Assembly (NCBI GenBank): GCA_938036435.1 | Contig: CALHPU010000008.1 | Location: 1-40,809, forward strand | Direction: 5' to 3' | DNA: 40,809 nt | From: an uncultured Pirellulaceae bacterium | Lineage (GTDB): Bacteria; Planctomycetota; Planctomycetia; Pirellulales; Pirellulaceae | Shown here: piece by piece, positions 26,172 through 34,655 of the stretch | Numbering within the stretch: the stretch's first letter is position 1 | Layout: the number at the start of each line of letters is the position of its first letter | The notes under the pieces: generated by a model | What the model was told of the DNA's origin: nothing | The model's input: only the letters and a program-made list of their open reading frames with translations | The model's database searches: none | Program-made: the position numbers and the translations under genes

Positions 26172-28421
26172 CTATAGATCAAAATGGAACGTATGGCACA
26201 ACAAACGCCAGAGGCGCTGCCCCACCGTTTGGCTGCCGACCTTAATTTTGGCTTTGCCAGTTCCACCGGGCAAAATCGGATATTGATCGTCAAGCGTTAA
26301 GTTCACACTAACACGATAGGTCGTGCTTGCTGGGACGTCATTGCCATCAGTGGAGGTCACCGACAGTAATTCGCCTCCGTGTTTACTTGAAATCGCTGGC
26401 GGAGTCTCCACCATCTTCACCGGCGACAATGTCTTGATACTGGAGCTAAATGGATTAAGAGGAAATTGATTCAGATGCAGCTCCACCGATTGGTGCACTT
26501 GAACGAATTCGATCTCCTTCTGGTCAATGGCCAGCACCGCATCAAAGCGGTTTAGCTGAGGCACGATCTGCCCGATGAGTGTCTGAGATTCGATCCACGC
26601 TCCCATATTTTTCCCCTCCAATGGCGTTCCCGTCCATCGGTTAAGTTCTTTGGACGACTGCTTCTGCGGCCGCACGCGCGGGGGAGCCAAAAGATATCCG
26701 TCTGCTGGGGCTCTGATCTCAAGCATCTGATGATCAAGCTTCCGTTGCTCCAAATTTCCTGTGGCTGTCGCGACCACTGCTTGCGATTCTTCAAGTCTAC
26801 TTCCACGGCCTTCGTCTCCACGACTCGAGGCGAACTGAATCAGCCCCAAATTCGCTTTGGCGGTCGCTTGAGCGGAAGTCAGTTGCACGATCTGTCGGTT
26901 AAGGTCTACCGATTCCAGCGACACCAAAACCTGTCCTTTGGCCACGGGCTGATTCGGCGAAACCCAGATATCAACTAGCCGTCCCGGGACTTTTGCGTAA
27001 ACGTTGACTGCGCCAGCAGGTTGAATCTTAAATGGGCAGTAGACATAGTGAGGAATTGGAAAAAGGCAGATCGCTGCAATCACTGCCGCGACGACGATGC
27101 CGGAGACAGCCAAACGTGTCTTTTTCACTGCTGAGGTCCTTCCGGGGATAGAGAAAAATTTGATCAACTGGACGACTGGCATCCCCACTAGGCCCCAGAT
27201 CGCCATCATGGCAATCATTTGCCCAAAAATCTTAAACCCATAGGGCTCGAAGATCCCATATACAAACCAAAAAATCGAAAACGTAATTAGCCACCGGTAA
27301 GCAGCCGCCGCAACGCTGTAGAGCGCGAACATCCACTGATGCCGCTGGGGCAAAAACGGATCCTCAACCTGTTCGAGGCCAAGGCAAAGGCTGCCGAAGA
27401 AGTTCTGCAGGACTTTGGTGGACTTGGACCGCAGATTGGGAATCTCCAGCAAGTCAGAAACGACGTAGTAGCCATCGTATCTGAGCAACGGATTGGCGTT
27501 AAATAAAAGAGTACTGACCGAGCACACGAAAATGACGTTCAGTGCAACTTGATTGACGATGCCGGGGTGACTGAACCACCAAACAAACACAGCAATCGCC
27601 GCCAAAATCAATTCGACATACATTCCCGCAGCCGCAATAAATGCGCGTTGCCACTTACTTTTAAGCATCCACGAATCACTAACATTCATATAGAGACAGG
27701 GCGTAAACACCAGCAGCATCGCTCCCATTTCATGGCACTGGCCGCCATACTTTTTACAGACCAAACCGTGTCCAAGTTCGTGGAGGACTTTGGTCACGCC
27801 CAGAACGATCGCCAGCCAAAACCAGTTACCCGAAGCGAAGAACTGATCCATCGAGGGGAGTTTCGCCAGAAACATATCGAACTGAGCAAACAGTAGCGAC
27901 GCGGCCGCGATCCACAGCGCCAGCACCATCAGAAACACACTCAGCGTAAAAAAGTGCTTCGTCACTGGGTTGAGCGCATTGAGCAACCCGTCAGGATCAA
28001 ACCCTTTGAATCTGATTGCCATAATATTGGAAAGTGACTGACGAAACATCGCCGCCTTGCGTTCTTCGGAGCGCTTCAGCAGCTCGTTTCCCTGATCAGT
28101 TGCATCGGAGACCAACAGCGCGCTGCGGTACAGCATTCCGATCAGCTGATGCAGCTCTCGCATCGAGATCTTTTGCGGCGCGAACTGGTACTCGAAGTTC
28201 TGCCGGATCTCATCAGAACTGATTTTCCCGTCGAGCATCATCAGTAAGCGGTATTCTTCCTCTTCGAAACGATAGTACTTCAGCGTGATTGGGTCCTTCA
28301 CGACCCAATACGAGCGGCCCTGCCAACTCCGACGCGCAGAGATCAAATCGGCACGCACGCGTAGCGGCAGCGGCCGGCTGGCGCTCGAAGCCATTAATGA
28401 TTGCGACGTGGTTTGGGACAA
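26172..28421 (-). CDS. M50-family membrane metallopeptidase fused to a HlyD-like arm (YydH-like)
   Basis: A multidomain membrane protein of 749 residues. Residues ~40-115 resemble a PqqD-like winged domain (YYRFEEEEYRLLMMLDG). Then transmembrane helices carry the M50 zinc site: HELGH at 214-218, and NPLLRYDGYY with Asp316 as third ligand. After the last helix (~residue 455) comes a biotinyl-lipoyl/HlyD-like hairpin (VYAKVPGRLVDIWVSPNQPV, VAKGQVLVSLESVDL) and a beta-barrel. The same architecture occurs in proteins called putative peptide zinc metalloproteases such as YydH, linked to peptide maturation or export. The start is TTG at 28421; ATG 28394 would give a protein nine residues shorter and is as likely. 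It is first in an operon with the glycosyltransferase. No adaptor or peptide gene is seen beside it. Confidence 0.85.
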   Translation of the reverse strand: MSQTTSQSLMASSASRPLPLRVRADLISARRSWQGRSYWVVKDPITLKYYRFEEEEYRLLMMLDGKISSDEIRQNFEYQFAPQKISMRELHQLIGMLYRSALLVSDATDQGNELLKRSEERKAAMFRQSLSNIMAIRFKGFDPDGLLNALNPVTKHFFTLSVFLMVLALWIAAASLLFAQFDMFLAKLPSMDQFFASGNWFWLAIVLGVTKVLHELGHGLVCKKYGGQCHEMGAMLLVFTPCLYMNVSDSWMLKSKWQRAFIAAAGMYVELILAAIAVFVWWFSHPGIVNQVALNVIFVCSVSTLLFNANPLLRYDGYYVVSDLLEIPNLRSKSTKVLQNFFGSLCLGLEQVEDPFLPQRHQWMFALYSVAAAAYRWLITFSIFWFVYGIFEPYGFKIFGQMIAMMAIWGLVGMPVVQLIKFFSIPGRTSAVKKTRLAVSGIVVAAVIAAICLFPIPHYVYCPFKIQPAGAVNVYAKVPGRLVDIWVSPNQPVAKGQVLVSLESVDLNRQIVQLTSAQATAKANLGLIQFASSRGDEGRGSRLEESQAVVATATGNLEQRKLDHQMLEIRAPADGYLLAPPRVRPQKQSSKELNRWTGTPLEGKNMGAWIESQTLIGQIVPQLNRFDAVLAIDQKEIEFVQVHQSVELHLNQFPLNPFSSSIKTLSPVKMVETPPAISSKHGGELLSVTSTDGNDVPASTTYRVSVNLTLDDQYPILPGGTGKAKIKVGSQTVGQRLWRLLCHTFHFDL

Positions 28422-28740
28422 GGGCGTTGCCGAAGAATTTGAATGAATCTTTCAGCAACATTACAGGAATCCTTTCTCCAAACCAACGCAGGCCAGTGCT
28501 AGCGTTGTCGCAAATTCGGCTCCAGCTTGTGAGAGTGGGCTGAAGCGACCTTGAGGTCTTACAAGCTACGGCGTTGTGCCGGTGGACCTTACTTCGGCGG
28601 CAAAATTGTAGCGTTTGGGGGCGCGCACTCCGGTCTCTACTGGTATCGCTTGAATAGGGCCGGGAAGCTTGCGTGGCACTGCTGCAAGCCAAGATCACTT
28701 CGCTTTAACCTGCCGACCGGATCGAAGTGCGATCAGCGCA

Positions 28741-28862
28741 TAAAAAATGAAGGGTTCCAGCTCGCCGCAACTGGAACCCTTCGAAAATTGGCTGGCCGAC
28801 CAGAAAAATACATTTCTGTTCGGAGACCCACAGCCAATAGGCTTATCGGCCAGCAAACCGCC
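28741..28862 (-). ncRNA. Candidate structured RNA ending in an intrinsic terminator
   Basis: Reading the minus strand, GCTGGCCGA (28854-28846) pairs with TCGGCCAGC (28799-28791), closing a ~64-nt domain. Inside are two short hairpins: AGCC-TATT-GGCT (28843-28832) and CAGAAA/TTTCTG (28818-28801). After nine bases comes a 12-bp perfect stem (28782-28771 with 28760-28749) and then a six-T run, the layout of a Rho-independent terminator. This could be a small RNA, or a riboswitch-like attenuator about 350 bases upstream of the M50 gene. It did not match a class I know. The upstream boundary and promoter are not determined. Confidence 0.5.
28745..28782 (-). terminator. Rho-independent terminator on the minus strand
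   Basis: GAAGGGTTCCAG and CTGGAACCCTTC form a 12-bp perfect stem with a 10-base loop. On the minus strand the stem runs straight into ATTTTTTA. On the plus strand the stem is followed by AAAATTGG, so it is directional for minus-strand transcripts. Confidence 0.8.
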
Positions 28863-29181
28863 ATTCTCAATGAAAAGTGGTCATATCCAGACAATCGATT
28901 TTTTTTCGACTTTTGCCGGTTGAATCCCAAGATTCAGTCGCCCTAATCGTTACAAATTATTCATCGCATGTCTGATTTTCTCTCAAGTATGAAGGCCCGA
29001 ACCCCAACGCCTACCCAGTCTCTCGCCACCGCTGTGGGGCTACCGGATACGTCGGGGCAATTCATCGGTGACCGAATCCAAGGCCTTTTCATTTCAGGCA
29101 ATTTGAAAGATGATGTAGGGAAATCAAACCACCGTTACTTTTGTCGGTTCAAACCCCAACCAAGCACTCGTAGACACAACC

Positions 29182-30330
29182 ATGGCTGAAGAAAAAATTG
29201 CAAAACTAGCACTCGAAGACGGGACGGTCTACGAGGGGATTTCCTTGGGCAGCACCGGAACAACTGCGGGCGAAGTCGTTTTCAATACTTCGATGACCGG
29301 CTATCAAGAAATCCTCACTGATCCAAGCTATCGTGGTCAGATTGTTACGATGACCTACCCCGAAATTGGCAATTACGGAGTTAATGAGGAAGACGTAGAA
29401 AGCTTCAAACCGCACCTTGCCGGATTCGTTGTTCGTAATATGAGCGACATTGCCAGCAACTGGCGCTCCACTTCATCGCTGCAAGACTATCTAGAAAAAT
29501 ATGGCGTCGTTGGCATCCAAGCCATCGACACACGCGCACTGGTTAAGCGTATCCGCAGCGTTGGAGCGCTCAAAGGCGTCATCTCGACGGAGGAACTCGA
29601 CGACGCGAAACTGATTCAGATGGCGAAGGATTCGCAGAGTCTTGTTGGCCGTGATCTGGTCAAAGAGGTAACGCCAGAGAACAGCTCGCAGTGGAATACA
29701 TCATTGTCTGATTGGTGGCGTCTGCGATCGGATAACGGTGGACCCAAAAGTGATGCAAAGCCACATGTTGTAGCGTTGGATTTTGGCATGAAATACAATA
29801 TCGCTAGGCATCTTACCGATCAGGGCTGCGAGGTAACCATATTGCCAGCAACGGCAACGGCCGACGAAGTACTGGCGCTCAAACCTGACGGGATCTTTTT
29901 GTCTAACGGGCCCGGCGACCCCGAACCGCTGACCTACGCGATCGAAACCATTGCCGCTCTTTTGGGTAAGGCACCTATTTTCGGAATTTGCCTTGGCCAC
30001 CAGTTGCTATCACTGGCCTGCGGTGCGAAGACGTTCAAGCTAAAGTTTGGTCATCGCGGCGCGAACCAACCTGTTCAGGAAACCGAAACAGGCAAGATCG
30101 AGATCACGACGCAAAATCATGGTTTTGCCGTCGATCCTGATTCGGTGCCAGATTGTCTTGAGATTACTCATTTCAATCTGAACGATCAAACTGTCGCCGG
30201 AGTTCGCCACAAAGAGTTCCCGGCCTTCGGCGTCCAGTACCATCCAGAGGCCGCCGCTGGCCCCCACGACAGTCAGTACTTGTTCACTCGTTTCCGCCAA
30301 CTGATCGATGAACAAAGCGTGGCCGTCTGA
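29182..30330 (+). CDS. carA: Carbamoyl-phosphate synthase small (glutaminase) subunit
   Basis: Hydrolyses glutamine and channels ammonia to the CarB subunit for carbamoyl phosphate, the first intermediate of pyrimidine and arginine synthesis. The N-terminal CPSase small-chain domain is clear (LEDGTVYEG, VVFNTSMTGYQEILTDPSY). The class I glutamine amidotransferase domain has the triad Cys270 in GICLGHQ, His354 and Glu356 in HPEAAAGPHDS. At 382 aa it has normal length. The ATG start at 29182 gives the expected N-terminus (MAEEKIAKLALEDG). carB is not in the window. The stop codon overlaps by one base the ATG of the PAS-GGDEF gene (TGATG), so the two should be translationally coupled. Confidence 0.97.
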   Translation: MAEEKIAKLALEDGTVYEGISLGSTGTTAGEVVFNTSMTGYQEILTDPSYRGQIVTMTYPEIGNYGVNEEDVESFKPHLAGFVVRNMSDIASNWRSTSSLQDYLEKYGVVGIQAIDTRALVKRIRSVGALKGVISTEELDDAKLIQMAKDSQSLVGRDLVKEVTPENSSQWNTSLSDWWRLRSDNGGPKSDAKPHVVALDFGMKYNIARHLTDQGCEVTILPATATADEVLALKPDGIFLSNGPGDPEPLTYAIETIAALLGKAPIFGICLGHQLLSLACGAKTFKLKFGHRGANQPVQETETGKIEITTQNHGFAVDPDSVPDCLEITHFNLNDQTVAGVRHKEFPAFGVQYHPEAAAGPHDSQYLFTRFRQLIDEQSVAV

Positions 30331-31226
30331 TGCCCGAATCCCTATCCATCCCGCTCCAGCGGCAGCTTTATCTGCAACTGCTCGAGAAGACGCCCGAGGC
30401 GGTCGTGGTATTCGATGAAAATCAGGTCGTCCGCTTTTGGAATCCTCAGGCCGAGGCAATTTTTGGCGTCCCCAACGCGGCGGCATTGGGTCAAACAGTT
30501 TTCGCTTTGCTCGCTCCCGCCGACAACAATGTTTCCCTCCCACCGGACGTTGGCGTCGATGCCGAACGAACTCCCGCCCCAGTTTTTCATTCCTCGCAAG
30601 TTCGCCGACACGACGGTAAAGAAACGAAAATTTTAGTGAATTGGTCTACCAGTTCGATTGAAATTGAATCTCTGCACTGGACGGCCGCATTTTTCCAAGA
30701 CGTGACTGCCCAACGCCACCAAACGCGCCGCCTTGCCCGCGCGGCCGCCACGGATCCGCTCAGTGGATTGCTGAACCGACGTGGATTTCAAGATCAACTT
30801 GAGAAATATCTCGACGCCAAACTTACACTGGCAATCGTTGATGCAGATCACTTCAAAACGCTTAACGACACTTTCGGGCATGAGGCGGGTGATCAAGGGA
30901 TTCAGTTTATTGCAGGCATTCTGCGTGGCTGCTTTCCTGACGCACTTTGTTTAGCTCGGCTTGGTGGAGACGAATTTGGCGTCGTCACAAAAACGCTTCC
31001 CGCTCAAGAAACAACGATGGCCTTTGAGCAGTTCATCGAAAAAGTTTCCGCAGGCATACCTAACTCTCCCGAAAGGTCGCTGAAACTGACCGTCAGCGTC
31101 GGCGTTGCGATCAGCAATGTTTGCGGCACCAGCACGCGCGAGTTGCTGACGACAGCCGACCGGGCACTTTACGCCGCGAAAGAGGCCGGACGCAACCAAA
31201 TGAGAACGACCGCAATCAATGTTTGA
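30330..31226 (+). CDS. PAS-GGDEF protein, probable diguanylate cyclase
   Basis: A 298-residue soluble signalling protein. Residues ~10-130 form a PAS sensory domain (LLEKTPEAVVVFDENQVVRF, then WNPQAEAIFG). Residues ~140-298 form the GGDEF domain, with DPLSGLLNRRGF at its start, DADHFKTLNDTFGHEAGD and the active-site loop GGDEF at 212-216. All catalytic residues for making c-di-GMP from GTP are present. The usual RxxD inhibitory site five residues before GGDEF is absent (FPDALCLARL precedes it), so product feedback through that site is unlikely. The start overlaps the carA stop by one base. No membrane segment is seen. Its link to carbamoyl-phosphate synthesis is positional only. Confidence 0.92.
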   Translation: MPESLSIPLQRQLYLQLLEKTPEAVVVFDENQVVRFWNPQAEAIFGVPNAAALGQTVFALLAPADNNVSLPPDVGVDAERTPAPVFHSSQVRRHDGKETKILVNWSTSSIEIESLHWTAAFFQDVTAQRHQTRRLARAAATDPLSGLLNRRGFQDQLEKYLDAKLTLAIVDADHFKTLNDTFGHEAGDQGIQFIAGILRGCFPDALCLARLGGDEFGVVTKTLPAQETTMAFEQFIEKVSAGIPNSPERSLKLTVSVGVAISNVCGTSTRELLTTADRALYAAKEAGRNQMRTTAINV

Positions 31227-31341
31227 CGCCGGTACGTCAGGTTTTCCAGTCCTCACGTAAAAGTGTAAAAGTGGTGGTTGGTTTTCCGGCACCAATCGTC
31301 AACAATAGCGATTAGTTCTGTTACCCTCACACGTTGCGCTT

Positions 31342-31953
31342 ATGTTTTTTGTCTTCGATGGTGTCGATGGCGGTGGAAAGTCTACTCAAGTCGACCGCCT
31401 CTGCACCTATTTAAAAACTCATGGTGAAGTCGTCACCTGCAAGGACCCCGGAAGCACTTTGCTGGGCGAGGCCCTTCGTTCGATTTTGTTGGAGAAAGGC
31501 CAGACGCCAATCGACATGCGGTCAGAAATGATGTTGTTCACGACCGCGCGTACGCAGTTAGTCCAAGAGATCATCAAACCAGCCCTTAAGCGCGGTGCGT
31601 TCGTTGTGTTGGATCGATTTGTCATGTCCACGGTCGTCTACCAAGGCCACGCCGGAAAACTGAACCCGGAAGACATTCGCGCGGTAAACCGTTTTGCGAT
31701 CGATGGCACTACCCCCGACCAAACATTTGTCTTCGACGTGCCCGTCGCAACGGCGATGCGGCGTATTGGCCCCTCTCGAGATCGCATGGAGTCACGCGGT
31801 GACGAATATTTTACCGCCGTCAGAGAAGGTTTTTTAGCCGAAGCTGCCAACGATCCTGCGGCGACGCTGATCGACGGCACCGCAGAAATTCAAACAATCG
31901 AGTCAAACATTCGAGCCATCGTTGATGGACTGTTAGAAAAACGTACTCCATAA
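31342..31953 (+). CDS. tmk: Thymidylate kinase
   Basis: Phosphorylates dTMP to dTDP for DNA synthesis. The P-loop GVDGGGKST lies at residues 7-15, one residue different from the family's usual E/D-G-x-x-G-x-GKST form. The DR motif appears in VLDRFVMSTVVYQG (about residues 93-106), and the lid-region arginines in MRRIGPSRDRMESRGDEYF fit the TMPK signature, with the D-R-x-E segment. At 203 aa it matches a normal Tmk. The ATG start at 31342 gives a family-like N-terminus (MFFVFDGVDG). It is followed directly by holB, whose start lies within 12 bases of the stop. tmk-holB pairing is widespread in bacteria and supports both calls. Confidence 0.95.
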   Translation: MFFVFDGVDGGGKSTQVDRLCTYLKTHGEVVTCKDPGSTLLGEALRSILLEKGQTPIDMRSEMMLFTTARTQLVQEIIKPALKRGAFVVLDRFVMSTVVYQGHAGKLNPEDIRAVNRFAIDGTTPDQTFVFDVPVATAMRRIGPSRDRMESRGDEYFTAVREGFLAEAANDPAATLIDGTAEIQTIESNIRAIVDGLLEKRTP

Positions 31954-31963
31954 GTTGCCCGTT

Positions 31964-33055
31964 ATGCCTTGGTCTGAAATACTCAACCATCGCTCTGCAC
32001 TTGAGCGGTTTCAAAAAAGCGTCGCCAATAATCGCCTCGCCAGCACCTACTTGTTTGTGGGTAAAAATGGCGTTGGCAAGCACTTGTTCGCGCTTAAACT
32101 AGCTCAGGCACTACTTTGCGAAGGCAACACTGAACCGTTAACGCCTTGTGGTACTTGTCCTTCGTGCGCCCAAGTCTCCGCCCAAACCCATCCCGACCTG
32201 ATCTTGGTCTCGAAGCCTGCTGACAAGGCATTCATTCCGCTGGAGTTTTTTATCGGAAAGCCCGAACACCGTAGACAAACGGGCCTCTGCCATGAGATCG
32301 GATTGAAGCCGTTTCGTGGAGGCAGAAAGATTGCGATCATCGACGACGCGGACTTCTTGAACATCGAAGGCGCCAATTCTTTACTAAAGACGCTTGAGGA
32401 ACCCCCGGCCAGTTCGTTGCTAATTCTAATTGGCTCCAGCGAACAGAAACAGATTTCGACCATCGTGTCGCGTAGTCAAACTGTGCGGTTCGGCCGACTG
32501 ACCGATGAAGAGGTGGCTTCGATTCTAGGTTCGATGAAGGATTTGGAAACAACAACGCCCTTGGAAGATCTTGCAGCCGCCTCCGGTGGAAGCGTCTCTC
32601 GCGCGGTAGAGCTGGCTGACGACGAGACCTATCTGTTCCGTCAATCGTTTATGTCTGCGATGGCTTCGATCGATCCGGGCAAAGACGCGTTTGTCGGTGA
32701 GGTGTTGGCTTTCCTAGACGCGGCCGGCAAGGATTCGGCCAAGAAACGAGACCGGCTGGTGATGGTTGGGGATTTCGCAATCGAATTTCTGCGTGGTTTG
32801 ATCTCGTTCGCACTAGGCACCAACAGCAACGAGATCGAGTCAATGGCAAACGGCCTCGACTCGGCCGTGAATTTGATGCAAACGCGCAAACGCATGTCTG
32901 GCCAACAGATCGCCGAGGCCGCCAGTTACTCGATCGAGCGCACGATACGATTGCAATCAGACGTTCGGACCAACGCCACGCCCGCCAACATCATTCCGCC
33001 TTGGTTCCGCGATGTCGCCCGCGCCTTGCACGGTGAAGCGTTGATCGTTGGGTAA
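31964..33055 (+). CDS. holB: DNA polymerase III delta-prime subunit (clamp loader)
   Basis: AAA+ subunit of the clamp-loader complex that places the sliding clamp on DNA. The Walker A-like loop is GKNGVGKH, with His in place of the usual Ser/Thr, fitting a subunit that does not need to hydrolyse ATP. The zinc-binding cluster C-x9-C-x2-C-x2-C is in CEGNTEPLTPCGTCPSC. The sensor/trans-finger region reads TIVSRSQTVRF, and ANSLLKTLEEPP is the standard delta-prime motif. The start is ATG 31964 (MPWSEIL); TTG 31955, two bases after the tmk stop, would add three residues. At about 363 aa the length is typical. It is the last gene of the carA-GGDEF-tmk-holB run. Confidence 0.93.
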   Translation: MPWSEILNHRSALERFQKSVANNRLASTYLFVGKNGVGKHLFALKLAQALLCEGNTEPLTPCGTCPSCAQVSAQTHPDLILVSKPADKAFIPLEFFIGKPEHRRQTGLCHEIGLKPFRGGRKIAIIDDADFLNIEGANSLLKTLEEPPASSLLILIGSSEQKQISTIVSRSQTVRFGRLTDEEVASILGSMKDLETTTPLEDLAAASGGSVSRAVELADDETYLFRQSFMSAMASIDPGKDAFVGEVLAFLDAAGKDSAKKRDRLVMVGDFAIEFLRGLISFALGTNSNEIESMANGLDSAVNLMQTRKRMSGQQIAEAASYSIERTIRLQSDVRTNATPANIIPPWFRDVARALHGEALIVG

Positions 33056-33070
33056 AGCCGCATCTAGTGG

Positions 33071-33089
33071 CGTAAGTTTCCAGCTTACG
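33071..33089. repeat. Short hairpin between convergent genes
   Basis: CGTAAG (33071-33076) pairs with CTTACG (33084-33089) over a 7-base loop. It lies 15 bases after the holB stop and before the convergent membrane-protein gene. No T run follows, so it is either a weak bidirectional stop or a dispersed repeat. Confidence 0.4.
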
Positions 33090-33148
33090 AATTCAACACC
33101 ATGCAATAGTGGCGAGCAGGATGCTTACCCTACTTTTCAGCGTGAGCG

Positions 33149-34498
33149 CTAGGTTTCGGTCTCAGGCGTCTCATCGCCAGAATCGTCAACCGGTTCCGGC
33201 TTCTGCACCTGCGGAATACCTTTATCGTCAGTCTTAAGCGGCGGCAGCTCGTAGGTACGACGCTCGTCAACCATGTAAATCTCGTCCATCTCCGTGTCGT
33301 CGACTTCTTTCCGCAACAGCAGATAAATGGCCGACACCATGCACCAAAACAGCCCATAGATAAACGCAGCGGCCGTCGTTCTGCCGAGCCACGTCCATAT
33401 TCGGATCATCGTTTGACCACCAGCGAGTGATGCTGAGGGGTCCACAGCAATCAGTTCCCCGTCCTCGACTCCCATCGGCGGGGAGATGCTGCGAATGATA
33501 TCCATTCGCTCGGTAACGCCGCCGACCAGACGTGTTCCAAAAGAAGTTGACCAGTACCCCAATCCAATCGCTCCGTCGGCGACGTTGGCTACGACGAACC
33601 AACAAAACCCGCCAAACACCATCGACACCAGCAGATAAAAGACAAAGTTTAGCGGACGCTGCATCACGTAAGCGTAAGACCTTGTCATAGCATCAAAACT
33701 GTTTTGCCCTTCGCAGGCCACGCTCGCAACCATCAACGGCCAACCGAACATCAGCCCTAGCAACAGCAGCGCCATCACTAGCCCCAGCGCTAGAACAACA
33801 AACCACAGCAGTCCAACGAGCAACACACCTAAATCCAACCCCATGATTAGGCCAAGGAAGAACGCCGGCACACACATCGCTCCAATCGCCAGCAACGGTG
33901 CTGAGACCGCTCCAGCGGCAACGAGCGTTTTGTCGAGCGCGAATTCGAAAGCATCGTCGAGCCCTACCGGTTCATTGCGAGTCAGTTTCAACAGGCACGT
34001 TCGGCAGATCGCAACACCTGCAAACGACCAAACAAAGATCGTCCACACGCAACCTCCCAACAAGTAAAAGAATGCTCTCACAGACCAACGACTGCTTCCC
34101 AAATCGTTTCCATCAATTGCGGTACCATAAGTCGGCAGAGCAAACAGCTGCCGGAAGGGTTCGACAATTTGGGTAAACACCATGCGCGGTCCCGAAAGAC
34201 GAGTCCCTAGCAAACTGATCGAGTTTTCTACTGGGTCCGTTGCGAGAAACACTCGCTTGTAGGGCTTTTGGTTGTCATCGATTAACCTCGCCAGAACGCT
34301 ATCGGATCGAAGTTCATCGTCCAAGAACACGGTATCGCTGATCAACCAGCCGACAGGCATCAACACTAACGCCGCCAACGCCAGCACGAGCACCGTCATG
34401 CTCGCGGCCGAATTCAAGGAACGAAAAATAATGGTCCATGGACACAGATCGCGCCATGAGATATCGGAGACAACGACCGGTTGATCGGTTTTACTCAT
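33149..34498 (-). CDS. Polytopic inner-membrane protein, unknown function
   Basis: Not recognised. It has 449 residues with about seven to eight transmembrane helices. One lies near residues 34-55 (SMTVLVLALAALVLMPVGWLI), then come AFFYLLGGCVWTIFVWSFAG, a closely packed group from about 215 to 275 (for example PAFFLGLIMGLDLGVLLVGL), FVFYLLVSMVFGGFCWFVVA and a last one near residue 400 (AAAFIYGLFWCMVSAIYLLL). Between helices 1 and 2 is a ~70-residue external loop. The N- and C-termini are hydrophilic; the C-terminus is acidic and Pro-rich. No catalytic motif was found. It is the last gene of a minus-strand run, 157 bases downstream of the FtsX-like permease, and might share its transcript. Confidence 0.8.
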   Translation of the reverse strand: MSKTDQPVVVSDISWRDLCPWTIIFRSLNSAASMTVLVLALAALVLMPVGWLISDTVFLDDELRSDSVLARLIDDNQKPYKRVFLATDPVENSISLLGTRLSGPRMVFTQIVEPFRQLFALPTYGTAIDGNDLGSSRWSVRAFFYLLGGCVWTIFVWSFAGVAICRTCLLKLTRNEPVGLDDAFEFALDKTLVAAGAVSAPLLAIGAMCVPAFFLGLIMGLDLGVLLVGLLWFVVLALGLVMALLLLGLMFGWPLMVASVACEGQNSFDAMTRSYAYVMQRPLNFVFYLLVSMVFGGFCWFVVANVADGAIGLGYWSTSFGTRLVGGVTERMDIIRSISPPMGVEDGELIAVDPSASLAGGQTMIRIWTWLGRTTAAAFIYGLFWCMVSAIYLLLRKEVDDTEMDEIYMVDERRTYELPPLKTDDKGIPQVQKPEPVDDSGDETPETET

Positions 34499-34655
34499 CG
34501 TTTTGTTTTGAGGGGATCAGGATGATGACTTGCAAGTTTGCTTGTGAGAGTCCCGATTATAGACGCCCCACTTGAACCCTTCCATCACCGCCAGCAATCA
34601 GCTCGCCGAATTCATCAAGAATATCCTGAGACGTTTGTCCCGGTCATCCCGAGAA

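Larger units (their letters stand above)
28422..29181. other. 760-base gap between divergent M50 and carA genes
   Basis: No protein gene is supported. The stretch contains the candidate structured RNA and terminator described at 28741-28862, a T8 tract near 28900-28907, and about 320 bases between the terminator and the M50 start that could be its leader. Part of 28900-29181 should hold the carA promoter; none was pinned down. A 73-codon frame at 28968-29189 runs into carA and is rejected. Confidence 0.5.

Noticed and set aside
28213-28698. 161-codon minus-strand frame overlapping the M50 gene start
   Set aside because: Composition is Ser/Arg/Thr-biased and it conflicts with the PqqD-like N-terminal part of the M50 protein.
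29147-29162. GGTTCAAACCCC-like stretch as a tRNA T-arm
   Set aside because: The flanking 5-base arms do not pair and no acceptor or anticodon stem can be built around it.
28968-29189. 73-codon frame ahead of carA
   Set aside because: It overlaps the carA start, has no ribosome binding site or recognisable motif, and looks like leader sequence.
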